Shown here one piece after another: positions 24,000 to 35,805 of a stretch of DNA of 64,000 bases. The translations under genes and the position numbers were made by a program. The notes beneath the pieces are model-generated. The model did not search any database and was not told the origin of the DNA. It saw only the letters and a program-made list of their open reading frames with translations. Each line of letters opens with the position of its first letter. Position 1 is the stretch's first letter. This DNA is from Camelus bactrianus (lineage: Eukaryota > Chordata > Mammalia > Artiodactyla > Camelidae): contig NC_133544.1 of the NCBI RefSeq assembly GCF_048773025.1, positions 78,777,001-78,841,000 on the forward strand, read 5' to 3'.

Positions 24000-25160
24000 A
24001 GACTGAGTATTTACTCTGTGCTCGGCATTGTGTGAGGTAGGGGACACAAAAGAAGCACCTTCTTTATCTGTCTCTCACAGGACTGACAGTTTTCTGGGGT
24101 AAATAGATGTGACTGAAATGTGACACTTGAAGAATGATAGTAAACACTGTGTGATTCAGTCACTTCAGTTAAGTGGGTCTGGTCTGGGCCCTGCATGGGT
24201 TCTCACAGACTGGTGGTTAAAGACACAAGGAAACCCACACTTTAAGCACTGTTTGGTCAATGAGCGTAGAGTTCTGTCCAGGGAGTGCAGAGGAGGGATG
24301 ACGTGGTGTGTGTGCATTTGGGTGTTGGTGTGACTCCAGGGAGAGGTGATGCTTGAGTTGATCCTCATGACTAGTGGAGGATGCTGGAGAGAGGACTACT
24401 GAGTGAGGAGGGCAGAGAATCACACTTTTACAGGCACTAAGAGATGAGAGAGCCTGGAGGTGATGAAGAACAGCATTTTTAGTGCTCTTAGCCTAGGGTT
24501 TATGGGGTTCATGGTGGGAGAGCAGGCTGGAGATGTGAGCAAGGGATAAGTCATTAGAGTGTTGCGGACCATGCTGAGAATATGCTCATCTAGGCACTGG
24601 CAACCAAAAAGGCAAGAGATGATTATATCAGTGCTTCTGAATGATCGCTCTAGGAAGAGCTTCCAGTAAAACAAGTGAGAAATAAAGGCTTGAAGCAAGG
24701 CTTAGAAAAAAAGAAAAAAAAAAAGAAAGAATGAATGAATAGTAGAGTGAGTAAATGGATGATACTAGCTCTAACTGTTATAAGAGTTTAGAGAAACAGA
24801 ATGCCATAGTGGGAAAAGTCTTTGAAGAAGACTCTATGGTGGAAGATTTGAGTGGCCACCAGTGACGTGCCCATAACAGGCAGCCAATAAGCTGGATATC
24901 GAATGGCAATAGAATTTATATGAGAGAAGAGAGGAAATAATACCAGGTTACATAAATGTGTGAGGGGGTCATGGAGACACATATAATTGGAAGAGTAGAA
25001 GATAATACAATTTCATATGCAGATTGGTTGTGCATGCTGGAAGGCTTTGAAATAACAGGTTGAGGAATTTGAGCTTATTTCATTAATCAATAGGAATCCA
25101 CTGAAACTTCTTAAACAGATATTTTGACATTTTCAGTTTGGATTAGAAATGTGTTTGAGG
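24000..25160 (-). mobile_element. Long L2 LINE remnant, reverse
   Basis: Starting from the reversed 3' end (TGAGTATTTACTCTGTGCTC, GGCATTGTGTGAGGTAGGGG), the segment continues through phrases such as GGAATTTGAGCTTATTTCAT and AGGAATCCACTGAAACTTCT that correspond to upstream L2. It is broken by unrelated stretches and a GAAA/GAAT run near 24710-24740. The inner borders are approximate. Confidence 0.6.
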
Positions 25161-25162
25161 TA

Positions 25163-25412
25163 GATTGGGATTTGCAGGTACTAACTACTACATATAAAGT
25201 AGATAAACAAGAAGTTTCTATTGTATAGCACAAGGAACCATATTTAATATCTTGTAGTAACCTATAATGAAAAAGAATATGAAAAGGAAGATGTATGTGT
25301 ATATGTATGACTGAAACTTTATGCTGTACACCAGAAATTGATACAATGTTGTAAATTGGCTATACTTCAATTAAAACGAAAACAAAAATAAAACAAAACA
25401 AACAAACAAAAG
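25163..25412 (+). mobile_element. LINE-1 3' end, artiodactyl type
   Basis: The segment matches the L1 3' UTR common in cetartiodactyls, with phrases such as TATTGTATAGCACAAGGAAC, TGCTGTACACCAGAAATTGA and TATACTTCAATTAAAACG. It ends in an impure A-rich tail (AAACAAAACAAACAAACAAA). It is strongly 5' truncated (about 250 bp). It sits at the edge of an L2 remnant. No clear target duplication was found. Confidence 0.85.
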
Positions 25413-25724
25413 TGTTCGTGTATTCGGTCTCTTCATCTTGACTGGAGGAAGATGTGTCTGATGAGATGACTCTAATTCTGATTTTTACATTTAATGGAAA
25501 TGCCACAGAGACAGCATTACTTTTGGACAGGAAAATAAGGTTGGATGACCCCACTTTGGCTGTGGGGAAATTGTGAAATAGTCCACTGTTGGGAGACAAA
25601 GCTGAGGCAGAAATGAATGAGTGCCCATGTGAGATTTTTGGTGATGCCATTCTAGAGAGGGATGGAGCACACAGAGAGATGGGAGAAACTTGGCTCTGTG
25701 GAATCTTTTAGAGGACAGCAAATA

Positions 25725-26073
25725 CAGCCAGCCTTCCTTATATCTTTGGGTTCTGCAACTGAAGATTCAACCAACTGTGGATCAAAAATATTCCAAAAAA
25801 AGTTTCCAGAAAGTTCTAAAAACAAAACTTGAGTTTGCCACATACCGGCAACTATTTATATAGCATTCACATTGTATTTACAGCTAGCTACGTACATTTA
25901 CATAGTATTAGGTATCATAAGTACCTAGAGATGATCTAAAGTACAAGAAAGGATGTACATAGGTTTTATGCAAGTACTTCGCCATTTTATTTAAGGAACT
26001 TGAGCATCCATGGATTTTGGTATCCTGTGGGGTCCTGGAACAAACCCCCTGTGGATACTGAGGGTCGAGGCTG
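25725..26073 (+). mobile_element. MER2-type TcMar-Tigger DNA transposon, complete non-autonomous copy
   Basis: The element runs from CAGCCAGCCTTCCTTATATC to GATACTGAGGGTCGAGGCTG. These are imperfect terminal inverted repeats, flanked by TA on both sides (25723-25724 and 26074-26075), the mariner/Tigger target signature. The length (349 bp) and internal phrases (for example TTGAGCATCCATGGATTTTG) fit MER2. It codes for nothing. It ends 243 bp before the catalytic exon of GALK2. Confidence 0.88.
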
Positions 26074-26316
26074 TAGGTGGCATGCACAGTCTATATCTTA
26101 TTCCATCCCGTAGCAGACATCAACTGATCTTGGTATGTTTTCCTGTTGAGCTCAATGGCCTTGGAGTTCTTGTTGACCCAGAGCTGCAGGCAGCTACTAT
26201 CAATTGATCAGATTTGGCCCTGGAATTCAAAGCCATCTGTCATGTCTGGAGTAGGAAATGAATGAGCAATAGATTATGACCGTACTCACGGTGCAAATCA
26301 ATTTTTACTTTTCCAG

Positions 26317-26415
26317 GTGGAACTTGCAGAAATCTGCGCCAAGAGCGAGCGTTACATTGGCACAGAAGGAGGCGGGATGGACCAGTCCATATCGTTTCTT
26401 GCAGAAGAAGGAACT
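26317..26415 (+). CDS. GALK2: GALK2 exon 6: catalytic Asp exon (residues 169-201)
   Basis: This 99-nt exon encodes exactly 33 residues, starting [15 protein letters not shown] and ending FLAEEGT. It carries [10 protein letters not shown], the galactokinase-family motif in which Asp (position 190 by counting from the C-terminus) is the catalytic base that activates the sugar C1 hydroxyl. The acceptor is a pyrimidine run ending ttccag at 26311-26316 and the donor is gtaggt at 26416. Both ends are phase 0, so skipping the exon would keep the frame but remove the catalytic Asp. It lies 243 bp after a MER2-type transposon. Identification rests on near-identity to the mammalian protein as I remember it. 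Confidence 0.97.
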
Positions 26416-27877
26416 GTAGGTGGCATTGAGCTATTTGGAAATATCAACTAGGGAAAGTCCACATAGAGAGGAAGGCTTTGAGATCCTCATTGTGTTTGTT
26501 TCTGGGCAGCTGATTCCATTAGGCTCTATGGTAGGACAGTATTTCTCAACTGCTTTGTAATTCAAGGCTATCACCAGTTCACCTACTCTATTTCTTGTTG
26601 ATCACCTCTCCCTTAAGCTTCCAGAATCATACCTTGAGTCTGTTTTTCTCTTGTGCCTGAGGTTTTCTTTTTCTTCTAATTCATTGTTAGGATGAGATTT
26701 CTCAACTCCCTAGTCATTGGGACCTCCTTTCCTGGTCCTATCTCAAATCATTTCATCTCATGGCATTTTCATAATCTCTTGTTGGTTTTAAACTCAAATG
26801 TTCATCCTCTTACCACATATATTCACAACCCCTCTTGTTATAATTTACCCTTTGGTATCATTTTTCTTTGTCAACATTTTTGGGGCTTTAGTGGTGGGGG
26901 AAAGAATGTCGACAGGAAGCCAGGAATGAATTCCTTTGCCAGTACTGCTTCCCCTTGGCTATCAACTCCCGTGGGCAGAGCAGAGGTTCTCCTAGTTGCC
27001 GTAAACATCTCATTTCCAAAATAGAAACAGACATTTCTTTACAATCTCTTCTTGGTTTTCCTACAGGCTTGGCTATTTTCCAAGAATACCTGGATTTCTT
27101 CTTATTAAGATTATTTGTTGTTGATTCCCCTAAGCCAAAGACATGAGGCATGAGGAACTTTGGTTTAATGCTAAGAAAATACTCTGGGTGTTTTGGATGA
27201 GACCTGACAAGCAGGAGTGATGGCAAGAGACCTGATGCTGATATAAGTTAGCTAGAGAGTCTAAACAAAGCCCAGATGCGTTGTGCTTGCAGAGCACCTC
27301 ACAATCTGACCCTGACTTTACCCCTCCATCCTACCCTCCCCCCACTCCTCACCCCTCAAATGCTAAGCTCCAGCTAAATTTCAGTAGTCCAAACTCTACT
27401 GAACACCTCATGTTGTTTTTTAACCTCGGAACTTGCACTTTCTCTCCCTCTTCTTGACATCCTCTTTGGGTAAAGAACCCCTCTGTCTGCCCTACTCTTA
27501 CTCATCCTTTAAGACTTAGTTTAGATTTGTCTTTTATTCAGAGGAGGCTGCACTAGGCTTTGTCTGATGAGGTGCTACAGCTGTGTGTCTGCATAGTGCT
27601 CTGTGCTTTGCTATCATTGTAACACAACCTGGTAATGTATTAGATGACTTGACTGCCTTTCCCACTAGAGTGTAAGCTGTCTGAGGGCAGGGACAGTGTC
27701 TTGTTCACTCTTGTATCTCCAGTGCCTAGTACAGTGCCTGGAATTCAATAAATAATATTTAAATGAGTGAATGCATTTCAGGGGGAACATTTTATTAAGA
27801 TAAGTAAGTGCACAAATGATTAAACATTTTCTGAATTCTAATCCATTTCATCTCACCTATCTTTTTTTCTCCAATAG
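26416..27877 (+). other. GALK2: GALK2 intron 6
   Basis: This short intron (1462 bp) has gtaggt at the 5' end and ccaatag at the 3' end. Its second half, about 27280-27775, is an L2 3' end in + orientation. The first half has no repeat I recognise. A pyrimidine run (ctttttttctcc) precedes the acceptor. Confidence 0.9.
27280..27775 (+). mobile_element. L2 LINE 3' end
   Basis: CCCACTAGAGTGTAAGCTGT, CTGAGGGCAGGGACAGTGTC and CCTAGTACAGTGCCTGGAAT, ending in an AATAAATAAT tail, give the L2 3' end in + orientation. The 5' half (ACTTGCACTTTCTCTCCCTC ... TACTCTTACTCATCCTTTAA) is the upstream L2 block. It lies 100 bp before GALK2 exon 7. Confidence 0.88.
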
Positions 27878-28030
27878 GCCAAGTTGATAGAATTTAGTCC
27901 TCTGAGGGCAACTGATGTGAAACTCCCAAGCAGAGCAGTGTTTGTGATTGCCAACAGTTGTGTGGAAATGAATAAGGCAGCAACTTCGCATTTCAACATC
28001 AGGGTGATGGAGTGTCGGCTGGCTGCAAAG
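27878..28030 (+). CDS. GALK2: GALK2 exon 7 (residues 202-252)
   Basis: This 153-nt exon gives 51 residues from [18 protein letters not shown] to [10 protein letters not shown]. The stretch [19 protein letters not shown] followed by [10 protein letters not shown] matches the conserved galactokinase block in which a strand leads into an Arg/Glu/Cys-rich helix (compare the R-R-x-x-C helix of galactokinase 1). The acceptor is ctccaatag at 27869-27877 and the donor is gtatga at 28031. Both ends are phase 0. One residue in LPSRAVFV (Arg) differs from the human protein as I recall it (Gly); this is a substitution outside the catalytic motifs. Only 1462 bp separate it from the previous exon. Confidence 0.97.
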
Positions 28031-28959
28031 GTATGAACTTGGAAAACTAGTGAAACTTTAAGTAGGGCTTTTCCTTGTTCCTTTTCTCTTTGTTCCCTAT
28101 TGTTTTGTCTCTTTCCCTAAAATCTTGGGCAACATTCTGACTGCAGCAGTGTTCTAACCGAAGGTTTCTGGGTACTGAGCAGTTTGATTCCAAACTCAGG
28201 AGAGAAATAAATCTTTAAAAAAAAAAAAAAGAAAAGAAAAGAGAAAGAAATAAACCTGTGGGTGTGCCCTGCACCCTCTAGATGTTTGGAAGCTATATGA
28301 ACTTCACCGTTGAGTTTTCTAGGGTGGCACTGGGGAGAAGAGGACAGCTTAACTTGTATCTGTGAAGCAGAAGCCATAGGTTAGTTCTGTGGGTAGAGAA
28401 AGATGGAGGCGGTTGATGGGCAGTGACCATAACTGATCTTGTTTCTTCAGCAAAAGTGATGACAGCCTCAACTCTTGGTCCTCTCACGTGTGCCATTTTA
28501 GTACGTGGCCATCACTGGTCACTCTGAAAATTTAGGGTTGGTGTGTACCAGGGAAACACAAACCAAGTGGGAGTCTTGGCAGTTCTGTTCCACAGTTTCG
28601 AAGACACTTGCCAGTCAGGCCTTCAAACTTCTTAGGAGATGTTCAGTGAATAACTGTTGTGCACTTAGATATATGAAAGGATACAGGCTGTATGACCAGG
28701 GAGAGTGGAGAGTAGAGTAGAGAGTTAAAGTTAGGGGGTATGAAATAGGAAATGGTTAGTATGTGATTAGGTGATGTGTAAGCAGGTGCTCCAAAAAGTG
28801 ACACAGAAATTAAATGTTATGGAAGCTCTAGAATGCACAGGCTATTGTTTGAAAGTTGGAGAGAACTGAGGCTGGGAGCTGGGAAGTAGAATCTAGTCGA
28901 GAGCCCCACTGTGCTTTCCCCGTATCATTTTTCAAATGGCAGACAGAATGACGGTTTAC

Positions 28960-29460
28960 AAATTTAAATGTGATCAGGTGATTCCCCTGCTGACCACCTT
29001 TCAAAAACTCTCCATTTCATTGGAATAGAATAAAAAGTCCTTATCACTTCTGGAGAGCACTGCAAGATCCGATGTGTACTTAATCCACTTCTCTTAGCAT
29101 CCCCCAGTCCCATTACACTCTAGCCATGATGCTCCTTCTCACCTCGGGTACTTTGCACACGCCCAAACACTCTTCTCCCAGCCCTCTATGAGGTCTCAGC
29201 CTAAATGTTCCTCCAGAAAGCCTTCCTTGACTTCCTTACTCCCAGACTAAGGGGGAACTCCCTTTCTGTTTCACAGCACTGGCATCTCTCAGATATGGAG
29301 CTTATCACAGCTATTTAATATCTGTCTCCTCTTTCTGATTTGATTTTTACCTGAGAGCCAAGACTTGTGTCCTTCTTGTTAATTTTTATTTCCCTAATGC
29401 CGGGTATACTGCTTAGGCTGAAGTAGGCGCAGGGTAAACATGTGTTGAATAAATGAATAA
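28960..29460 (+). mobile_element. L2 LINE 3' end
   Basis: An almost complete terminal L2 block: TGATCAGGTGATTCCCCTGC, GATGCTCCTTCTCACCTCGG, AATGTTCCTCCAGAAAGCCT, then TGAGAGCCAAGACTTGTGTC and TGTGTTGAATAAATGAATAA at the tail. Confidence 0.88.
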
Positions 29461-30642
29461 CTACTCCCTGTGTTACTTGCCCTGTTGTATTTATTTTGCT
29501 CAATTTCACAATTTTTTACATGTGCATATTCTGTGCTCAGCACTGGACTAGCTACTGTGGAGCTGTGTCAAGTATAATTATCCCTTGTGACTGACTGACT
29601 ACTTCGCCCCTTACTCTTACCCACTGAAGTTGTGAAGCTGGGGACAGCAGAGATATGATGAGCCAGAAAATAAAAGTTTTTTTTTTCCCCTGGAAAATTT
29701 TGGTGTTAAACATTAAAAAAAAAAAAAACCCACGATCTGAATGCTTTAAATTTGTTATTTACTTAATCAGATAATTTCTAAAAATTATATAAAAATATTT
29801 TACTATTAATTAAGTCTTCTGATTAGTGCATATATGAGAAGTAGTATAGTAAACTTTTCAATATCAAAGGCTTCAGTGAACTTTTTTTTCCTTTTAGGGC
29901 AAGGTTCATCTTTCAGGAGATGGAAGAAGTGAGTGTCTTATTTGTTTGAGGGCTAATTCTTGTTGACTTTTTATTTTGAGATAGATGAGTAAGCACTGCC
30001 TTCCCAAGGAGACCTCAAACATACACAACATTGTTTCCAAGGTTTTATCACGAAATTAGATGCCATCTGTGAGATCCATAGGTGTGCCAGTACAAAACTA
30101 ATACAAGCCTAAGCTATGCGTAATGGGTTCGTAAAGGAACTAGTCTTTTCCAAAGGTGCGAGAAGGAAATGAGGATAAAATTGTGGTGCTGAATTTCTGT
30201 TGCCAGGATTGGGGGGAATGCCTTGGGAGAGTTAACTACAAAAAGGGCTTCTCTTTTGGAAGCAGTAGCTGAAAACCTTAATTCACTGCAGAACTTTCTG
30301 TTCTTGAGGCTGTCTTCTGAGTTTGGCTGTCTAACTCCATATGCATTTTAGAGGTATTTTGTTCAGTGAAATTGGCACCTGAATTCACTTTTTGCCACAC
30401 ACTCCTCCCAAATGATGTAGATAAAACACATTATTTTAAGTACTCTGAATTTTTCTCTCTTTTAAAATACAGAAGAAAGAAAAGTGAGAGAGAGAAAAAA
30501 AGAAAAGTGAGAGGCTTTATCAAGGTGGAAAATGTGTTCTAAATCATGTTGCTGCAAATCCATAGAATCCAAGGTTATATACAAAAGGGAAATAAAGATA
30601 AAACTCCTAATATGGGCTACATGCATAGATCTCTGTATATTT

Positions 30643-30713
30643 ATTTTTATTGAAGTATAGTCAGTTTGAAATGTTGTGTCAATTCCTGGTGTACAGCATA
30701 GTGCTTCTACACA
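30643..30713 (-). mobile_element. LINE-1 3' end fragment, artiodactyl type, reverse
   Basis: About 70 bp read TTTATTGAAGTATAGTCAGT and TCCTGGTGTACAGCATAGTG, the reverse complement of the artiodactyl L1 3' UTR. It is related to the copy at 25163-25412 and to the fragment near 43765. Confidence 0.75.
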
Positions 30714-32264
30714 CGTAGACCTTGATGTAAAGAATGTGTTCTTGCCTAAGGAATGTGGGCTAGAATTCTGCTAAGCATATTTTCCTAACAATATGGTGCC
30801 ATTTTTCCATTTTTAGCTCCATGTGAATGAATATAATTTTTTGTGTGGAAATGGCCTCATTAAATCAGGAAATAAACGCCCATGTGAAAAAGTAAAGAAA
30901 TTAATCTGAACAAAATTACTGTTTTCAGATAATAAAAACGAGGTGTCAGTGGAGAAGTGACAAATCAGGATAGTTCTGAAAATGAGACTGATTAGGCAGA
31001 GCGCCACATGGCAAATTGGAATAAATAACACTTGTTTTTCCTCTCCTCCTTTCTCTCCAGGCTCCCTTTGTGAAAATTAATACCTTTTGTATCTACTTAG
31101 CACAGGGAGGTAACACTAAACCAGTAAAGATGATTTTTTTGGTTTTGCTTTAATGTTGATCGTTTCTTCTGTTCTCAAGCCTCCCCCTTTCTCTCCCTCT
31201 CTCTCTTCCTTCCCCTCTTCTCTTTCTAGTAATTTCCCCAGACTGATTGATGCAGAGCCATTAAATCTCAGTCTTGTAGAGGCATTTGAACTAAAATTTA
31301 AAACATTTCAAAGCAAACACAATAAAGATTTATAATTATTACTTGCGTAAATAATACTTTTAAGTGAAGCACATTTTTTATGTTCTTAAATTAACAAAGT
31401 AACCAGAAATCTTTAATGAGCATAACTTTTTTTTAGTATTTTACACTTAATCAGTGGCTTTAACTTTTCCAGAGAAGATGTTTTCTGTCTATAAAAGAGA
31501 GTATCCCTTAATTATACTGAGGGATGAAATATGTGATGCTGGTAAGTATTATGGGAAGTCAAAAAGGGAAGAGAAATGATGCTGTTGCATTTTGCATACC
31601 CCGAGCTCCTTGTGGCGACATGTGAAGCCTGAAATGAGAGCGTTTCATGTGGTCCTTTCAAGAGGAGTTGACAGTGTGATTTTTCACAGAGCCTGTCTGG
31701 TCGGGGGCCATCACTCACCCAGTTTTTTAGCTCCTGCCACTTAGTGGTCAATATGGAATTTATTCTCTATCTGGCGAGGAGAAGTGGGTATAATATTCTC
31801 AGGGCTTTTGCAGTTTCCTTGAATTTGAGTGGAGAAAACCCAAATACCCAGGAGTCTAGCCAGTTTCACTCGGCCTGGTGACATAGTCAAGCTCGCTCTG
31901 CCAGAACGCTGGTGTGCAGATTCCCAGGACGGTGAGCCCCAGCTGCCGGACGGAGCAGGTGCACGCTGGGGAGTAGGGCTGATGTGTGTGGTGGAGACAG
32001 CTTGTGGTAGGGCCTTCAGTGCTGTGCTGAGGAGCACCCAGGCTTGGTCCCAGAAGCGGGCGTCCTGGAAGCTCATGTTGTTAGCAAGGTATTTTTGAAA
32101 TATTAATCTGGCAGCAGGAACTTCTGCTTGGTTGAAGGGAAGTGGGTCTTAAAGTGTTATTGGGGGTGGGATAACAAGGGAGGGATATGCAAGAAGTTCT
32201 GACTGGACCTAGTAAAGGGCCTAGTAAAGGTCTCTCTGATTGGGTTTCTGTCTTCCTTTTGGCA

Positions 32265-32530
32265 TAAAAGCCATTCATTACTTGGAGGAAGTTTTCCCTG
32301 ATCACCCTCCCCACCTCCATTATGTTAAATGCCGTTGTATATGCTCTTGCCACAGCCTGCATTTTCCATGATAACTGATGATCACGAATGAAGTAAGTTC
32401 CTCCCTGTATAATTATTACTTGATTGATGCCTGTCTGCTCGGGTAGACTACAAGCTCCCTACCGTCAGGAGCCACGAGTGCTTTCTTCACTTCAGCGAGC
32501 ATGTGCTGCACACAGAGGTGCACAAGTGAA
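32265..32530 (+). mobile_element. L2 LINE 3' end, diverged
   Basis: GGAAGTTTTCCCTGATCACC, ATATGCTCTTGCCACAGCCT and GTAGACTACAAGCTCCCTAC with GTGCACAAGTGAAGGCTAAG near the end follow the L2 order in + orientation. Confidence 0.65.
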
Positions 32531-32779
32531 GGCTAAGTGTTGGGTCAGTAAGGGCTGTAGTTTTAAGCTGAAATGATGGGTGGAAAGCATGGTCCTGCCA
32601 TTGATAGGTTTGGGGAAGGTAGGCTGGAAGGTGCTAAGAAAGTAGGAGGTGCTGACACTTCCCCATGGAATTTTCTTATAAATGGTTAGAAATTTGAGGT
32701 TGGAATGTATATCTTGGCTACGGCTATAGCCTTCAGGTGTATTTGTTTTAAGATAATAGTTGAAACCAAGGACTGAGTT

Positions 32780-33320
32780 CAGTTTGCTAAGGGAAAGAAT
32801 GTGGCAAGAGAAGATCAGAAGGCCAGGGTTTAAGCTTGGGAGATGGCTTCAATAATAATGAAAAGAGAAAAGTGAGTCGTGGATGGAAATATAAGGACCA
32901 GAGAGGTGAGAGGGAAACCAGGAAAATGCCGTGCGACACAGGCCAATACAACGGGGAGTTTGAAGAAGGTAGGTAGTGAAGAGTGCCCGAAGCCACTGAT
33001 TCATTAAGAAATAAGAGGCCCAAGAAAAACCCAGTGGCTTTAGAAGTGGTTCTGGAGAGAAGAAGGACCTTTGGGAGGCCATATTCAATAGTTAGAGTGG
33101 CCATCGAGGGCTTGGAAGCGATGTCTATGGGTTGCTGGTTCTAGTTGTTGGACAGTGAAAGAGAAGGAGGAATGAAGAGCAGTAACTTTAGGAATAAGAA
33201 TTTTAAGACAGGAAACACCCGTGTATGTTTGAAGGTGTGGGAAGAGGTGCCAGGTGGGAGAGAACTGGCCAGCGAGGCCGGGGACTGTGTAGAGGTCTGA
33301 AAACTGGACCCTCACAGAGG
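32780..33320 (-). mobile_element. L2 LINE remnant, reverse
   Basis: AGAAGGCCAGGGTTTAAGCT, GTGGCTTTAGAAGTGGTTCT and adjoining text resemble upstream L2 in reverse. Assignment is tentative because the diagnostic 3' phrase is missing. Confidence 0.45.
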
Positions 33321-33324
33321 GCCT

Positions 33325-33475
33325 CTTCTGGGCCAGACAAGGTACTAGATGCTTTTATTATTATCTTATTTAATCTTCACAGTAGTTGTTGAAGTAGCCA
33401 TTAGGTTTCCCATTTTTACAAAGTGAGAATTTCCAAGGTAGGTTGTGGCTTATTTCAAGAAAGTGCAGGAGTCCA
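33325..33475 (-). mobile_element. MIR-like SINE remnant, reverse
   Basis: TACTAGATGCTTTTATTATT, TTTAATCTTCACAGTAGTTG and CATTTTTACAAAGTGAGAAT resemble reversed MIR3. Confidence 0.65.
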
Positions 33476-33799
33476 GGTCTGTCTTCACCCCTGCTCTCTC
33501 CATTGCACCCCTGCGGAGTTAGGTGTGAATGAGATCCAGAGCACGATGCTTGGGGGTCCCTTAGAGAAAAGACAGGTGGTGCTGATGCAGGGAGGACTGT
33601 AGCAGAGCCATTCTGCACAGTCATGCAGATTTCTTCACATTTCTTCTGTGACCTGCAAACTAACACAGAGAATGAGGAGAGTGGGAATGGCTGACACGGG
33701 GGAAGGTCAATGCTGTGAATGTGTTCATGATGCTTATGAGCGGAACATGGACACGGAAGTCACTGGGGAACGGCTCTGTGTATTTGGATGGGGGCGAGG

Positions 33800-34032
33800 G
33801 GGAGGTAAACAAAAAAAAAGTATCCACAATAAAACAGCTATGTATGGTCCCATTTATGTCAAACTATAGGTGTGTAGTATGCATGCAGTATGTATAAACA
33901 ACGTGTGATATAGGACGGTGATCAGAAGGGAGATTGGTGATTATCTCATTGAGATGATTATAGGTAATTTACTTTGTAATTTTTTTAAAACTTCAAATTG
34001 TTATGTGTTTTTTCAAATATTAAAAAAAAAGC
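33800..34032 (+). mobile_element. Probable L1-like 3' end
   Basis: The end of this segment (GATTATAGGTAATTTACTTT, then TTCAAATATT and an A run at 34022-34030) resembles old L1 3' ends in + orientation. Assignment is tentative. Confidence 0.45.
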
Positions 34033-35624
34033 ACATGTGATTTAGAGAACCAGAAACAACACCACCACGGCTGCTTTTGTTGCACGGAAAACAGCTTGTC
34101 AGAGAAGGGATTCGAAATGTTATCCTTTGATCCATTTCACGCTGATTTGTTAGTCCCTGCAAAATGCAGTGAAGAAGTCAGAGAGGGCTGGGTTCTGACA
34201 GACAGACTCCTGAGTTGGGTCCATATTTTAGCACTCTGCTGCCACACCCTCTTCCTGGAAGCCCCAGTCACCCTCAGACTGAGGGCGTTTTCTAGCTGCA
34301 GGAGAGTGCTTAGTCTGCACCTGGGGCAACCTGGAGGTCTAGGGACCTAATACCCTTGGAATCGGCCCTCAAACGATGATGGATGAGAGTTGGTGGGTAA
34401 ATACCTGAGCATTCTTGCCTGTGAGTAGGACACATCTGAAGTCTGTACATACAGGGGGCCCAGCGTCACCTCCCATACCATAGCTTGTCTCCCTGTCTCC
34501 TTTTCTGCTGCTCTACCAGCACTTCTTGGTATCACCCTCTCCCCCAGATTCTTGTCTTAGGGCCTGCATCCGAGAGAAACCACCTCAGATGGGATCCTAG
34601 CACTATTTATCTACCTCTTTCTGTGACTGTGGACACAGTAGTTGTTGCCTGCTTTCTTGTCCACAAAGCATCAGCCAGGCTCAGTAACTTCCCGGGAACG
34701 GTATCTCACATGAACACTTCATGTTTGGCAGTGGTGAAAAGAAAATGGTGGATGTTGACAAAGAGCTGTTTTCTCTTATAGCCCCACCCTGCTGCTGAGT
34801 GAGGAACTTGTCACAAAATGTCTCATAGTCCTGACCCCCAGCCCCGCTTCACAGATGTGAAGTAGGCCAGCCACCAGGGCTGTGAGAGGCAAATTCCCTC
34901 ATGAAGTTGCCTTTGGGCAACAGATCTTACTCTTCTGCTTCCCCCATCTGCAAGTCATCTTTCTGTTTCCGGAGCCAAATTTCAAAGGGCTTAAGTGGCG
35001 TTCCTATTTTACTCCCACAAGGTGGTATATGCTACTCAGCAACTCATGGCTGAGCAGCTGTCATTGAGGGCTCGTGGTAGATTTCATCCTTAACTGAAAA
35101 ACACACGAAACTGGCTGTGTGGACTCTCCAGCTGGGGGCGAAGCGGACCCAACAGCAAACTGGGATATCACTGGAGTGAACGTTCACGCCTCTGCCTGTG
35201 GAACATAAGCGCATGGGGAGGCTGCCTTTGGAAACGACTTTGTAGGCAGCAGGCATCCTCCAAAGAGTTTCTCCCCACACAATCCTGGGTCAGTTTCCTG
35301 GGATCAAGTGCCTGAGGCAATGAGACTTGTTCCAGTGAGGCCAGGGATGGGTACTTAGAGATGGTGGTCACTGAAAGGATCTTAGGAAGAGCCTACTCTC
35401 ATCACTTGGAGGCTGTTCTTTGATTTTTTTTCCCTTTTCCTTCTTATTTTAGAAAGAACTCATCTCAAAGTGTTTGGAATCACGGAGTGTTCACTTCTAA
35501 CACAAATCTTGGTTTATGTTTAGAAACCATTTCTAGAAATTGAGTGACTGGAACTAAGACAAGTATCATGAAATAGATATCAACCACAGCCCACTGAGAA
35601 CGTGGCCTTGGGGAAGCAAGAAAG

Positions 35625-35805
35625 AGGTACAGGATCCTGGTTAAATTTCCAGCTCTGTTCCTAACTGGTTAGGTGACTTCGGGCAAGTCACTTACTCTCA
35701 TGTCTTAAATAGAGTAAAAATACCTATCCCTCAGAGCTGTCAAAGATGAAAAGAAATAAAAAGCACATTTTAAATCATACAGCAGTATCCAAGTATGAAT
35801 TGCTT
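35625..35805 (+). mobile_element. MIR SINE remnant
   Basis: AAATTTCCAGCTCTGTTCCT, AGGTGACTTCGGGCAAGTCA and GAGTAAAAATACCTATCCCT are MIR core phrases. Confidence 0.85.

Larger units (their letters stand above)
1..26316 (+). other. GALK2: GALK2 intron 5, 3' part
   Basis: More than 26 kb contain no exon I can support. The segment is AT-rich and holds old L1M, L2, MIR, hAT and LTR fossils listed separately. Stretches where I see nothing identifiable are about 345-945, 1600-2840, 3200-3420, 4640-6760, 7400-8760, 9060-10020, 11700-12280, 13060-13500, 15660-16800, 19070-20630, 20720-22600, 23660-24000 and 26075-26316. None shows a long coding-like frame with splice sites. The exception worth a look is the minus-strand frame at 8764-9051. 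Confidence 0.85.

Noticed and set aside
23505-24035. 176-codon plus-strand frame
   Set aside because: Its first third is a MIR core and the rest has no conserved motif or splice support.
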